Origin: an uncultured Clostridia bacterium
Lineage (GTDB): Bacteria > Bacillota > Clostridia > Oscillospirales > Ruminococcaceae
Direction of reading: 5' to 3'
DNA length: 64,000 nucleotides
NCBI GenBank assembly: GCA_947363605.1
Contig: CANAQK010000001.1
Location: 41,307-105,306, forward strand
The position numbers were made by a program, and so were the translations under genes. Below, piece after piece: positions 50,736 to 60,613 of this stretch (position 1 is its first letter; each line of letters starts with the position of its first letter). The notes under the pieces were generated by a model, which was not told the DNA's origin, made no database searches, and saw nothing but the letters and a program-made list of their open reading frames with translations.

Positions 50736-52505
50736 TTACTCCTCGATCTGCGCCGTATAAAGATGATAATAAGCGCCCTTCTGACTCAGCAGTTCCTGAT
50801 GCGAGCCGCTTTCCGCGATGCCTTTATTGGCGATGTACAAAATCCGGTCACAGTTCTTGATGGTGGACAGCCGGTGCGCAATGATGAAGCTGGTACGCCC
50901 ATGGAGCAGGGCCTGCAAGCCCTCCTGCACCAGCCGCTCCGTTTTCGCGTCGATGGCGGAGGTCGCCTCATCCAGCACCAGGATTTTCGGATCAGAAAGC
51001 AGGGTACGGGCAAATGCAATCAGCTGCTTCTGCCCCTGGGACAGCCGCGAACCCCGCTCATTCACCTGGGTAAAATAACCGTCCTCAAACTCGGAAATGA
51101 AGCCATGCGCCCGGACGGTTTTCGCTGCCTCCATGACCTCCTCGTCCGTGGCATCCAGCCGGCCGTAGCGTATATTATCCATAATCGTCCCGGAGAAGAT
51201 AAAGCTGTCCTGGAGCATAATCCCCATCTGGGAGCGGAGGGAGCGCAGCGTCACCTTGGAAATATCCTGCCCGTCAACCAGCACCCGGCCGCCGGTGACA
51301 TTGTAGAAACGGGAAATCAGGTTGACCACCGTCGTTTTCCCGGCCCCAGTCGGGCCGACCAAGGCAATCGACTGCCCAGCCTTGACCTCCAGGCCGAAAT
51401 GCTCCAGTACATTGACGCTGCCGTCATAGGAGAAGGTCACATCCTCGAAGGTCACATCCCCTGAGATGGGCGGAAGCTCTGAAGCGTCCGGTTCGTCGTC
51501 CACCGTGACCGGTTCATCCAGCATCTCGAAAATACGTTCGAGATAAGCAATCGTATTGATAAAGCTGTTATACAGGTTGGAGAGGTTCAGAATCGGCTGC
51601 CAGAACCGCCACGCATAGGCCGCAATCGCAATCATGGTACCGATTTCGAGGGATTTCCCCAGAAAGGAAACCCCGACCAGATACATCGCCGCAATTACCC
51701 AGGTGGAGATATTATCCACCGACAGCCAGACCAGGTTGGAGGTATACTGCGCTTTCATCCAGGATTTCCGGTAGGCGGTATTCAGCCGGTCGTAAATCCC
51801 GGCATTTTCCTCCTCCCGGGTAAAAGCCTGGGTGATTTTCGCCCCGTCCAGGCTTTCATGCAGATAGGCGTTCAGGTTGGAGCCCTTATTGGAAACGCTC
51901 TGCCATGCCCGGCGCTGCGCTGGCTTGAGGATCATCGCTACGATCAGGAAGAGCGGGATCCCTGCCATGACCACCAGACTGAGCCGCCAGTCCAGTGAAA
52001 GCATAAACCCGGCGATAATCAGAATGTTAAAGGTTTCCAGGACGAAGTTGATAATCCCGTTGGAAAGCATATCCGACACATTGTTGACATAATTGATGAC
52101 GCGGGTCAGGATCTTCCCGTGAGGGCGGTCATCGTAATACTGGAAAGAAAGCCGCTGCAAATGCTCAAAGAGGTCTTTCCGGATATCATAGATGATCTCC
52201 TGCCCGACAATCGTCATATAGCGGGAACGGATCACGGAAAAAACAATACTCAGCACAATGGAAAGCGCCAGCCCGGCGGTCAGCAGCAGGAGATAGCCAA
52301 TGTCCTTGTTCGGGACCGCGGTATTGATGCCCTCCGCAATAAAAATCGGGCCAAACAAAGCCGAGATCGCTGAAATCGCGGAATAGAACAGCGACTGGAT
52401 CATCCGCTTTTTATGCCGTTTGATATAAACCCCGGCGCGCATCAGATGCTTCATGCTGAATGGGGTTTCCAGCGTTTCGTCAATGTCAAAACGGTTTCTA
52501 GCCAT
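50736..52505 (-). CDS. ABC exporter half-transporter (catalytically complete partner)
   Basis: A 589-residue protein with six membrane helices (about residues 30-310) fused to an ATPase domain. Walker A is GPTGAGKTTV, the signature is LSQGQKQ, and Walker B with catalytic Glu is ILVLDEATSAID. It overlaps the end of the partner gene by 8 bases. The partner has a degenerate Walker B, so the two should form a heterodimeric exporter of the BmrCD/LmrCD/TM287-288 type, often multidrug. The substrate is not predictable. Confidence 0.93.
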   Translation of the reverse strand: MARNRFDIDETLETPFSMKHLMRAGVYIKRHKKRMIQSLFYSAISAISALFGPIFIAEGINTAVPNKDIGYLLLLTAGLALSIVLSIVFSVIRSRYMTIVGQEIIYDIRKDLFEHLQRLSFQYYDDRPHGKILTRVINYVNNVSDMLSNGIINFVLETFNILIIAGFMLSLDWRLSLVVMAGIPLFLIVAMILKPAQRRAWQSVSNKGSNLNAYLHESLDGAKITQAFTREEENAGIYDRLNTAYRKSWMKAQYTSNLVWLSVDNISTWVIAAMYLVGVSFLGKSLEIGTMIAIAAYAWRFWQPILNLSNLYNSFINTIAYLERIFEMLDEPVTVDDEPDASELPPISGDVTFEDVTFSYDGSVNVLEHFGLEVKAGQSIALVGPTGAGKTTVVNLISRFYNVTGGRVLVDGQDISKVTLRSLRSQMGIMLQDSFIFSGTIMDNIRYGRLDATDEEVMEAAKTVRAHGFISEFEDGYFTQVNERGSRLSQGQKQLIAFARTLLSDPKILVLDEATSAIDAKTERLVQEGLQALLHGRTSFIIAHRLSTIKNCDRILYIANKGIAESGSHQELLSQKGAYYHLYTAQIEE

Positions 52506-54291
52506 TCTCGCTCACCTCCCGGCCTAATTCTGCGCGGAGCTGATCTTCCTGCCCGTTCTGGAGCAGGAATACCTCGCGGTAATACCCCTCCTGCTTGGAA
52601 AGCTCCTGATGCGTACCAACCTGCACCACCTCGCCCTGGTTCAGGATCACGATCTTATCCGCACGCTTGGTGGTGGAAATCCGCTGTGCCACGATAATCT
52701 TGGTGCAGTCGAAATCCAACCGATCCAACTCGTCCTGGATGTATTTTTCGGTTTCCATATCCACGGCGGAGGTCGTATCATCCAGGATCAGGATGGACGG
52801 CCGGACGGCCAGCGCACGGGCCAGCGCAATCCGCTGCTTCTGCCCGCCGGAAAGCCCGGTGCCTCGTTCTCCGATGATGGTGTCAAACCCCTGCGGCAGC
52901 TTGGAAACAAAATCCACACAGGCGATTTTTGCATATTTGGCGACATCCTCCTCCGACATCTGGGAATCCCCGTAAGCGATATTCCCGTCCACCGTATCCG
53001 AAAACAGGAAGACATCCTGAGTAGCAATCCCGATCGCCGAACGGAGGTCATGCAGGTAATACTGCCGGACATCCCGGCCATCCAGCAGCAAACGCCCTTG
53101 GGTGACATCGGAAAAACGTGGGATCAGGTTGACCAGGGAGGTCTTGCCGGAACCCGTGCTGCCCATGATCGCCACGGTTTCCCCTGGCTGGATCTCCAGG
53201 TTGATACTCCGGAGCACCGGGCTGCCATGCAGGGTCAGACTGACATCCTCAAACCGGAGCCCGCCCTTTACCCGGCCGGACTGCGGCTTGGCCTTTTCGC
53301 TGTCCTGAATATCCGGAGCGGCATAATACAGCTCAATAATCTTATTTGCGCTGGCAAAAAACCGCTGGAGGTCGTTAATCAGCATTCCCAGCATCCGCAT
53401 GGGATTAGTCAGCGTCCAGGAAAGGGAGTTAAACAGGGTAAACGTACCAATACTGATCCGGCCCATAATTAAGAACAGCCCGCCGACCAGCAGCACCGCC
53501 ACCGAAAGCGACTGGGAAAACCCGTCGATATAAGGCAGATATTTTAGCCAGAGCAGGGAGGCTTTGAGGTTGGCCTTTTTGAAATCCCGGTTTTTCTCGT
53601 CGAATTTTTCGCATTCATAGGGCTCGCGCGCAAAAGCCTTTACCACCCGGTTTCCGGAAATATTTTCCTGCGCGGCGGTGTTCATCTGGGACAGACGCTC
53701 CCGCAGATCCACATAAAGCGGCCCCACCTGTTTGGAAAAACGGGTGGTGAAAAAAGCGATCAAGGGAGTGATAATCAGCAGGCTGAGCGCAAACAGCCAA
53801 TCCTTGACTAAAAAGCAGATAGTGGTGGATAAAAACAGCACCACGCAGTTAATCAGCATCCGCAGGACATAGGCGGTCGTATGCCGCACCATATCCATGT
53901 CGCCGGTCAGGCAGGTCATCAGGCTGCCCGTCCGGTTCTTGCTGTAAAACGCCATATCCTGCCGCTGCATATTGGCGTAGAGATCCCGGCGGAGCCGGTA
54001 AATCAGCCCCTGGGAGCAGTGTTCATAGGAGATAATCGCCAGATAATTGTAGCCGGTCCGGAACAGTGTAAACACTACCAGAAAAACTACCAGCTGGATC
54101 AGCCTCCGCCACATCAGGTCATCCAACGCGGCGCCTGCCCGGATCGGCTCAAAAACCTGGTCCATAATCATGGCGGTTACGTTGGCGTTGACCAGATCGA
54201 CTATGGAAAGAATCACCGTGGAGCAAAGCGCGAACACGTACAGCGCACGGTTGCCCTCCATATTCTTCCAAAGCCATTTCAATTGGTTCAT
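52498..54291 (-). CDS. ABC exporter half-transporter (degenerate ATP site)
   Basis: A 597-residue protein with six membrane helices and an ATPase domain. Walker A is GSTGSGKTSL and the signature is LSGGQKQR, but the catalytic Glu after Walker B is Asp (ILILDDTTSAVD). That is the hallmark of the non-hydrolysing subunit in heterodimeric exporters. First gene of the operon with the partner transporter and vanW. A promoter TTGCAT-N16-TATAAT lies at 54368-54395. Confidence 0.93.
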   Translation of the reverse strand: MNQLKWLWKNMEGNRALYVFALCSTVILSIVDLVNANVTAMIMDQVFEPIRAGAALDDLMWRRLIQLVVFLVVFTLFRTGYNYLAIISYEHCSQGLIYRLRRDLYANMQRQDMAFYSKNRTGSLMTCLTGDMDMVRHTTAYVLRMLINCVVLFLSTTICFLVKDWLFALSLLIITPLIAFFTTRFSKQVGPLYVDLRERLSQMNTAAQENISGNRVVKAFAREPYECEKFDEKNRDFKKANLKASLLWLKYLPYIDGFSQSLSVAVLLVGGLFLIMGRISIGTFTLFNSLSWTLTNPMRMLGMLINDLQRFFASANKIIELYYAAPDIQDSEKAKPQSGRVKGGLRFEDVSLTLHGSPVLRSINLEIQPGETVAIMGSTGSGKTSLVNLIPRFSDVTQGRLLLDGRDVRQYYLHDLRSAIGIATQDVFLFSDTVDGNIAYGDSQMSEEDVAKYAKIACVDFVSKLPQGFDTIIGERGTGLSGGQKQRIALARALAVRPSILILDDTTSAVDMETEKYIQDELDRLDFDCTKIIVAQRISTTKRADKIVILNQGEVVQVGTHQELSKQEGYYREVFLLQNGQEDQLRAELGREVSENG

Positions 54292-54367
54292 GTTGTCACC
54301 CGTTTTCTTCTCAAATTTTCCCGTATGCAGGCAATCCGGAAAAGGCCGAATTGCTCCGATATGTTAC

Positions 54368-54395
54368 ATTATAGCGAATGAATTGGGAAATGCAA
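54368..54395 (-). promoter_or_regulatory. sigma-A-type promoter of the ABC exporter-vanW operon
   Basis: TTGCAT, 16 bases, perfect TATAAT on the minus strand, about 77 bases before the start codon. The 358-bp gap to the comM-like gene also holds a TATAAT at 54601-54606 on the plus strand with a weak -35, and is otherwise AT-rich without genes. Confidence 0.6.
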
Positions 54396-54649
54396 TCTTT
54401 TCTGAAAATTAAGTCAGAACAAAATGACGAATTTTCACCCTCTTCTCTGAGCAAAAATACCAAAAAAATCAGGGGCCTTTTTCTCCCTGAAAAAATAGTT
54501 TCTATTATAATAGCATCCACTTTCCGCATCCCAAAACCGGCCCGGAAAAAAAGCCGGTTGAAAAGTGGAAAAAGGGCTGTCATTTTCCCTCTCGAATTGC
54601 TATAATGAAAGAATAAAATCCATTACTTGCAGGAAAGGGGAACGAACAG

Positions 54650-56176
54650 ATGGTTGCCGCAGTAAAAAGCCTGGGGCTGTTCGGCATGAACGCCTATGAA
54701 GTAGAGGTAGAAGCCGATCTTTCATCCGGATTACCCCGGTTCGATGTGGTCGGCCTGCCGGATGCCGCCGTAAAAGAGAGCCGCGACCGGGTAAATTCCG
54801 CCCTGAAAAACGTAGGCTATGAATTCCCGAACGGCCGGGTAACGATCAACCTCGCACCGGCGGATGTCCGCAAAACCGGCCCCAGCTATGACCTGGCCAT
54901 TTTTCTGGGGATCCTGCTGAGCTCAGGGCAGCTCTCCTCCCTGCCGGAGAAGGCCGCTTTTTTGGGCGAGCTCTCCCTTAGCGGGGAAGTCCGGAGCGTC
55001 ACCGGCGTTCTGCCGATGGTGCTCCATGCCCGGGAAAAAGGCTATCAGGCGGTTTTTGTACCGGCGGCCAACGCGGCTGAAGCCGGGATTGTCGATCGGA
55101 TCGACGTTTTTCCCGTTGCCCATATCCGGGAGCTGCTGAACTTCCTGACCTGCGCAGCGGAGCTGGCGCCCGTTTCCTCCTCCACCCCCAAGCGGAAAGA
55201 GGATCTCTGCACCCCGGATTTTTCTGAGGTCAAAGGGCAGCAGGCCGCCCGCCGCGCCCTGGAAATCGCTGCTGCCGGCGGGCATAACGCCCTCATGATC
55301 GGCCCGCCGGGCTCCGGAAAAAGTATGCTTGCCAAACGTCTCCCCTCCATCCTGCCGGACATGACCTTCGAAGAATCCATCGAAGCTACGAAAATCCATT
55401 CCGTGGCCGGGCTGCTTTCCCCCGAATACCCGCTTATCCTGAACCGTCCCTTCCGTTCCCCTCATCATACCATCTCCCCTGCCGGGCTTTCCGGAGGGGG
55501 GAGCGTCCCTAAGCCGGGTGAAATTTCACTGGCCCATCAGGGGGTGCTTTTCCTGGACGAGCTACCGGAATTTTCCCGTGCCGCGCTCGAAGTGCTCCGT
55601 CAGCCGATTGAGGACGGGACGGTAACGATCTCCCGCGCCAATGGGAGCCTGACCTATCCCTGCTCAATGATGCTGATCGCCGCTATGAATCCCTGCGCCT
55701 GCGGCTATTTCGGGCATCCCTCCCGCGCCTGTACCTGCTCCCCGCAGCGGGTATCCCAATATCTCAGCCGGATCAGCGGGCCCCTTCTCGACCGGCTCGA
55801 CTTGCATATCGAAGTCGCCCCGGTGGAATTCGATTCCCTTTCTTCCAAAGCGCCCGGCGAATCCAGCGCCTCTGTCCGGGCACGTGTCAATCGTGCCCGT
55901 CAGTTCCAGGCCGCCCGCTATGAAGGGAAAGGTGTTTTCTGCAACGCCCGCCTGACGCCGGGCCTGCTCTCCGAAGCCTGTCCGGTTTCAGACGCCGGGA
56001 AGCAGCTTTTACGGCAGGCCTTCGACCGGATGGGTCTCTCTGCCCGGGCCTACGACCGGATCCTGAAAGTAGCCCGGACCATCGCTGATCTGGACGAAGC
56101 CGAGGTCATTGAGCAGCGGCATCTGGCAGAAGCGGTGCAGTACCGAAGTTTGGACCGGAAATACTGGCAGCGGTAA
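54650..56176 (+). CDS. ComM/YifB-family AAA+ protein (Mg-chelatase subunit ChlI-like)
   Basis: A 508-residue protein with an N-terminal Lon-protease-like fold (VKSLGLFGMNAYEVEVEADL, GLPRFDVVGLPDAAVKESRD), a central AAA+ ATPase (Walker A GPPGSGKSMLAKRLP, Walker B VLFLDELPEF) and a C-terminal zinc-type segment (CACGYFGHPSRACTC). The Gram-negative ComM is a branch-migration helicase for natural transformation; that this one has that role is inference. A strong AGGAAAGGGG lies upstream. It stands alone between two divergently arranged transporter groups. Confidence 0.95.
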   Translation: MVAAVKSLGLFGMNAYEVEVEADLSSGLPRFDVVGLPDAAVKESRDRVNSALKNVGYEFPNGRVTINLAPADVRKTGPSYDLAIFLGILLSSGQLSSLPEKAAFLGELSLSGEVRSVTGVLPMVLHAREKGYQAVFVPAANAAEAGIVDRIDVFPVAHIRELLNFLTCAAELAPVSSSTPKRKEDLCTPDFSEVKGQQAARRALEIAAAGGHNALMIGPPGSGKSMLAKRLPSILPDMTFEESIEATKIHSVAGLLSPEYPLILNRPFRSPHHTISPAGLSGGGSVPKPGEISLAHQGVLFLDELPEFSRAALEVLRQPIEDGTVTISRANGSLTYPCSMMLIAAMNPCACGYFGHPSRACTCSPQRVSQYLSRISGPLLDRLDLHIEVAPVEFDSLSSKAPGESSASVRARVNRARQFQAARYEGKGVFCNARLTPGLLSEACPVSDAGKQLLRQAFDRMGLSARAYDRILKVARTIADLDEAEVIEQRHLAEAVQYRSLDRKYWQR

Positions 56177-56323
56177 AGCAAAGACCTTTATTCAATAATT
56201 TAGAAAAAATTTGAGGATTTTCGTCTGCCTGGTTCGTTATAAATAAAAGTGCCTTATTGGCGGTATCGTCACTATTTGTAACCGATTCTCACAAATTTAT
56301 CATAAAATAGAAACATTTTGAAA

Positions 56324-56353
56324 TTGCCCTCTTTGGCAAAAATATGCTATAAT
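56324..56353 (+). promoter_or_regulatory. sigma-A-type promoter of the three-gene ABC operon
   Basis: TTGCCC, 18 bases, perfect TATAAT. The TATAAT is also the first six bases of the 107-bp repeat, so transcription would start inside the repeat's first hairpin. The stretch 56177-56323 between comM and this site is AT-rich and shows no gene. Confidence 0.55.
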
Positions 56354-56569
56354 AAGTGTAAAACACTTATTATATATTGATGGCCAGGGCGATCCGTTCG
56401 CGTTGCTCACTCCCGCCCCGATGGCCGATTATACCATTTCGCTGCGCTCTATGGTATAATAAGTGTAAAACACTTATTATATATTGATGGCCAGGGCGAT
56501 CCGTTCGCGTTGCTCACTCCCGCCCCGATGGCCGATTATACCATTTCGCTGCGCTCTATGGTATAATAA
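56348..56569 (+). repeat. two perfect 107-bp tandem repeats in the ABC operon leader
   Basis: Units at 56348-56454 and 56455-56561 are identical, followed by an 8-base start of a third. Each unit can form three hairpins: an 11-bp AT-rich one (ATAATAAGTGT / ACACTTATTAT), a GC-rich one (GGCCA-GGGCG with CGCCC-cga-TGGCC), and TATACCAT / ATGGTATA. They occupy most of the roughly 270-base leader before the ATPase gene. No such sequence occurs elsewhere in the window. Confidence 0.9.
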
Positions 56570-56623
56570 TCACATAAAGCGCCTATTATAAACCGTCCGT
56601 TCCATCATCAGACAGGAGAACAG

Positions 56624-57379
56624 ATGCCCATGAGCAAACCCATTATCGAAATTCAGGATCTGCGCAAGGTCTACCGGCTGGGGGATGAAAAAACCGTCGC
56701 GCTCAACCACATTAACCTGGCCATTAACGAAGGTGAAATCTGCTGCCTGCTGGGCACCTCCGGTTCAGGGAAATCCACCCTGCTGAATATGATGGCGGGC
56801 CTGGAAAAGCCTACCCAGGGCCGGATTGTAATCGACGGATCTGTCGTGACGGAAATGAACGAAAAGCAGCTTGCGGTGTTCCGGCAAGGGAAAATCGGCT
56901 TTGTCTTTCAAGCCTATAACCTGCTGCCCGCACTGACAGCCCTGGAAAATGTCGCTATGCCGCTGATGTTCCTGAACGTTTCCAAAAAAGAACGGGAACG
57001 CCGGGCCAAGGAAATCCTGGAAGCTGTCGGACTGGGAAAACATATGCACCACAAGCCCACCCAAATGTCGGGCGGCCAGCAGCAGCGGGTCGGGATCGCC
57101 CGCGCCTTCGTCAACACGCCGAAGATCGTCTTTGCCGACGAGCCAACCGGGAACCTGGACTCCCACACCACACTGGAGGTTATGGCGATCATTGTGGATA
57201 TCATCCGCAAAACCGGCCAGACCCTGATTATCGTTACCCACGATCCTTCCATTGCCCATTATGCCGACCGCATCGTCCATGTGCTGGACGGCGATATTGA
57301 ATATATTGAACAAAACGAAAACCCCATCCGGCCGGAGGTGCCGGAGCTGGCTGACCATCCGGCGGAAGTCACCGCCTGA
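56624..57379 (+). CDS. ABC transporter ATPase, MacB/LolD type
   Basis: A 251-residue ATPase: Walker A GTSGSGKSTLL, Q-loop FVFQAYNLLPALTALENV, signature MSGGQQQRVGIARAF, Walker B VFADEPTGNLDS. This subfamily drives MacB/FtsX-type permeases that move substrates outside the membrane or export peptides and macrolides. AGGAG lies before the ATG at 56624. The next gene encodes an exported protein and the third the permease. Confidence 0.95.
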   Translation: MPMSKPIIEIQDLRKVYRLGDEKTVALNHINLAINEGEICCLLGTSGSGKSTLLNMMAGLEKPTQGRIVIDGSVVTEMNEKQLAVFRQGKIGFVFQAYNLLPALTALENVAMPLMFLNVSKKERERRAKEILEAVGLGKHMHHKPTQMSGGQQQRVGIARAFVNTPKIVFADEPTGNLDSHTTLEVMAIIVDIIRKTGQTLIIVTHDPSIAHYADRIVHVLDGDIEYIEQNENPIRPEVPELADHPAEVTA

Positions 57380-57468
57380 AAATACCGGATGGATCCCTGT
57401 ATATTCTATGCGGCAGGGAATCCCCTTTTCAACAAAGCCGTGCATAGCGGCGGATTGGATGAACAACT

Positions 57469-59229
57469 ATGAAAAAACTGACAGCACTTTTCCTTAGCCT
57501 TTTAATGCTGGCCGTTCTCACGGTTCCGGCCTTTGCGTCTATCGACGGCCCCACTTTTGACGGCGGAAGCGAAGAAGAGCCGCCCCGCGACGCCAAAATC
57601 TATGTCCGCGAGGTGGAACGCCCCCTGCTGGAATCCGGAGAAATCGGGGCTTTCCCGCTGGTACTTGGCACCCGTGATACCTATGACGCGTTCGACGTCC
57701 GGATGCGGATCTCCGGAACCGGCGACTACGCGGATATGTTCTCGGTAGACACCCCTACCGGATGGTACGAAATCCCGGTCATCCAGGATAATGCCAAAAT
57801 CAATCCGACGATCAATGTATCCGGCTCCGTTCCTTCCGGACGATATACGTTAAAAGTCAGCTTTACTTATCTGGATGGGAATGACAACGTCTTCACTACC
57901 GAGGACACGTTCCAGGTCAGCGTGGGCGGGAAATCCAACCAGTATGCCTATATTCAATCCGCCTCTTTTGAAGACGAAGAAATCGGCAAGGAAAATAAAT
58001 CCATCCTGAATGTCAACTTCCATAACCCCTATGGGCTGAATATTTTCGATATGCGGGTTTCGCTGAACCTGGAGCAATCCAAGGGCTTCACCCTTTACGA
58101 AAACTTCCTTCCTGCGGAAATAGAGGTGCTGGAAACCGGCCAATCCGCCACGATCCCTTTTTCCGTTTATCTAGGCTCGGAGGTTTCTACCGGGAACTAC
58201 CCGATTACCTTTGACGTTTCCTATAAAGACGCTTTCGGCAAGCGCTTCGCTTATACCGAAACCATCTATACCCAGGTAAAGCGTTCCCCGGATGCCGGCG
58301 GCGACGGCAAGGGCGGACAGCCCCGGATCATCGTATCGAACTATTCGACGGATACGGAAACCATCAATGCAGGGCAGTCGTTTACTCTGGATTTCACCCT
58401 GCAAAACACCAGCTCGGAAACGGCCGTTTCCAATATTAAGGTTGTGCTGGGTTCTGTCACCTCGGGCAGCACTGGCGGCTCGGGCAGCAGCTCCTCCGGC
58501 GAGGTTTTCTTCCCCGCAGCCGGCAGTAACTCCTTCTTCATTGAAAGAATTTCGCCCAAAGGCTCGGCAACCCAACAAATCGAATTGATGTCCCGTCAGG
58601 ATATCGAACCCGGTGTTTACGCCGTCCTGCTGAAAATTGATTATGAAAATGATTCCGGCACTGCATTTGCTTCGGAAGAACAGATCGCCTTTGCCGTCAA
58701 TCAGGAACAGCGTCTGGATATCCAGGGCATGAACCTGCCTACAGACGGGCAGAGCGGAATGCCTCTCCCGCTGAGTTTCCAATACATCAATAAAGGGAAA
58801 TCGACCATTTATAATTTCTCGGTTGCCATTGAAGGCGATTTCACCCTGGACGGCGGCGATACCTACATCGGCAACCTCTCCGCCGGATACAACGATTATT
58901 TCGACGGCAGCCTGATCCCCAACGGCGAAGGCGAGCTCAAGGGCGCGGTTGTACTCAAATATGAGGACTCCCAAGGGCAGGAAAAGGAGGAGCGCACCGA
59001 ATTCACCGCCAATATCATGCCCATGGATATGGGTGTTTTTGAGCCGGGGATCGACAGCGGGATGATGCCTGGAATGCCCGGGATGCCTGAGGCCAAAGCC
59101 GGCTTCCCTCTGTGGGGCTGGATTGTGATCGGCGTTGTCGTATTGGGCGGAGCCGGAACTGGCGTCTTCCTGTTCCTGAAAAAACGCAAAGCGAATAAGA
59201 AAGCTGCGGTGAACGATGAAGAAGATTGA
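57469..59229 (+). CDS. exported beta-domain protein with C-terminal membrane anchor
   Basis: A 586-residue protein. A signal peptide (KKLTALFLSLLMLAVLTVPAF) is followed by about 510 residues of repeated beta-sandwich sequence resembling CARDB/COG1361-type domains (GEIGAFPLVLG, LNVNFHNPYGLNIFDMRVSL, YSTDTETINAGQSFTLDFTL). A Gly/Ser-rich stretch is near residue 340. One membrane segment near residues 545-567 (GWIVIGVVVLGGAGTGVFLF) is followed by a Lys-rich tail. It may act as the extracellular adaptor of the ABC system. Its end overlaps the permease start by 14 bases, so the genes are coupled. Confidence 0.8.
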   Translation: MKKLTALFLSLLMLAVLTVPAFASIDGPTFDGGSEEEPPRDAKIYVREVERPLLESGEIGAFPLVLGTRDTYDAFDVRMRISGTGDYADMFSVDTPTGWYEIPVIQDNAKINPTINVSGSVPSGRYTLKVSFTYLDGNDNVFTTEDTFQVSVGGKSNQYAYIQSASFEDEEIGKENKSILNVNFHNPYGLNIFDMRVSLNLEQSKGFTLYENFLPAEIEVLETGQSATIPFSVYLGSEVSTGNYPITFDVSYKDAFGKRFAYTETIYTQVKRSPDAGGDGKGGQPRIIVSNYSTDTETINAGQSFTLDFTLQNTSSETAVSNIKVVLGSVTSGSTGGSGSSSSGEVFFPAAGSNSFFIERISPKGSATQQIELMSRQDIEPGVYAVLLKIDYENDSGTAFASEEQIAFAVNQEQRLDIQGMNLPTDGQSGMPLPLSFQYINKGKSTIYNFSVAIEGDFTLDGGDTYIGNLSAGYNDYFDGSLIPNGEGELKGAVVLKYEDSQGQEKEERTEFTANIMPMDMGVFEPGIDSGMMPGMPGMPEAKAGFPLWGWIVIGVVVLGGAGTGVFLFLKKRKANKKAAVNDEED

Positions 59230-60613
59230 TATTGTCGGGTTGGCTTTCGGCAATTTTAAGCGGCGGAAAACCCGCTCGATCCTCTCGGTTCTTGGTGTTG
59301 TAATCGGTACGGCCTCCATCGTCACGATGATGTCCTTAGGGATCGCCATGGACCAGTCCTTCAGCGAATCCATGGCTGGGATGGGCGACCTGACGACCAT
59401 CGAGGTCAACCAGGGCTACAACTGGGACACCGGCCAGGAGGGAAAGGCGCTGGACGACGAAGCTGTCGCGGCTCTTTCCATGCTGGAAGACGTCAAGCTG
59501 GTGGTCCCCCAGGTACGGCTGGACGGGAAGGTATTCTCCGGGAAATATATGACCTATCCCACCATTTACGGCATTAACAGGGAGTACCTGGAGGAGCTGG
59601 GCATGACGGCGGAGCAGGGCCGCCTGCTCTCCGAGCAGGATAACGACGCCGGCAAAAATGTCTTTTGCGTGATGGGCGCGGAGGTTCCCTATCAGTTTTC
59701 CAAGCCCCGACGGGTCAGCGGAGGCGGTATTATGGTCGGGGGAGGAGGCAGCGGCGGCGCTGTATATGATGAAAACGGGAACCTGATTTCCCGCGACCCA
59801 CCCGAAATCGACCCGATGGATGAAACCGTGCGGATCCGGTACAGCTATGACTGGAGCTACGGGGAATCCAACCCCGGCGATTTCACCGGGGAGCCCCGGA
59901 AGAAGGCCAACACCTACAACCTCAAGACCTTGGGCGTCCTGAAGCAGACCCAGGGCCAGCAGGACTACAGCATTTATATCGATATGGACACCGCGCTCAA
60001 GCTGAAAAAGGAAGCTGATAAATTCAATAACCCATCTTCCTCCAGCAGCCGGAAAAAGCAGTCCTATGACACCATCCTGGTGCTCTCGGACAGCATGGAT
60101 CACACGGTTGCCATCAACGAGCAGATCAAGGAAATGGGATACCAATCCTACACCAGCGCAGAGTGGATCACCAAGATGCAGGAACAGTCCCAGATGACCC
60201 AGATGGTACTGGCCGGGATCGGCGGGGTTTCCCTGCTGGTCGCTGCAATCGGGATCACCAATACGATGGTTATGTCTATCTATGAGCGGACCCGTGAAAT
60301 CGGCATTATGAAGGTCATCGGCTGTTATCTGAAGGATATCCGCACGATGTTCTTAACCGAAGCCGGACTGATCGGCTTTTTCGGCGGGATCTGCGGGGTC
60401 GGTTTGTCCTACGGGATTTCCTTCCTATTGAATAAATTTGCCGGAAGCGCTTCCAGCAGCATGGGGATGGGAGGCGGAACCTCTATTTCCTCTATCCCTC
60501 TTTGGCTGTCTGTCCTGGCTATCGGCTTTGCGATCCTGGTGGCGCTGATCGCCGGATTCTTCCCGGCAAGGAGGGCCATGCGGCTTTCTGCACTGGAAGC
60601 TATGCGGAACTGA
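59216..60613 (+). CDS. ABC transporter permease, MacB/FtsX type
   Basis: A 465-residue protein with one N-terminal membrane helix (about residues 17-40), a large outside domain (MacB_PCD-like, with QGYNWDTG, ISRDPPEIDP) and three C-terminal helices (LAGIGGVSLLVAAIGITNTM, GLIGFFGGICGVGLSYGIS, and a last one near 435-455). Family motifs MSIYERTREIGIMKVIG and a terminal ALEAMRN are clear. Two Gly- or Ser-rich loops (about 162-175 and 265-280) are unusual. Third gene of the operon. Confidence 0.93.
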   Translation: MKKIDIVGLAFGNFKRRKTRSILSVLGVVIGTASIVTMMSLGIAMDQSFSESMAGMGDLTTIEVNQGYNWDTGQEGKALDDEAVAALSMLEDVKLVVPQVRLDGKVFSGKYMTYPTIYGINREYLEELGMTAEQGRLLSEQDNDAGKNVFCVMGAEVPYQFSKPRRVSGGGIMVGGGGSGGAVYDENGNLISRDPPEIDPMDETVRIRYSYDWSYGESNPGDFTGEPRKKANTYNLKTLGVLKQTQGQQDYSIYIDMDTALKLKKEADKFNNPSSSSSRKKQSYDTILVLSDSMDHTVAINEQIKEMGYQSYTSAEWITKMQEQSQMTQMVLAGIGGVSLLVAAIGITNTMVMSIYERTREIGIMKVIGCYLKDIRTMFLTEAGLIGFFGGICGVGLSYGISFLLNKFAGSASSSMGMGGGTSISSIPLWLSVLAIGFAILVALIAGFFPARRAMRLSALEAMRN

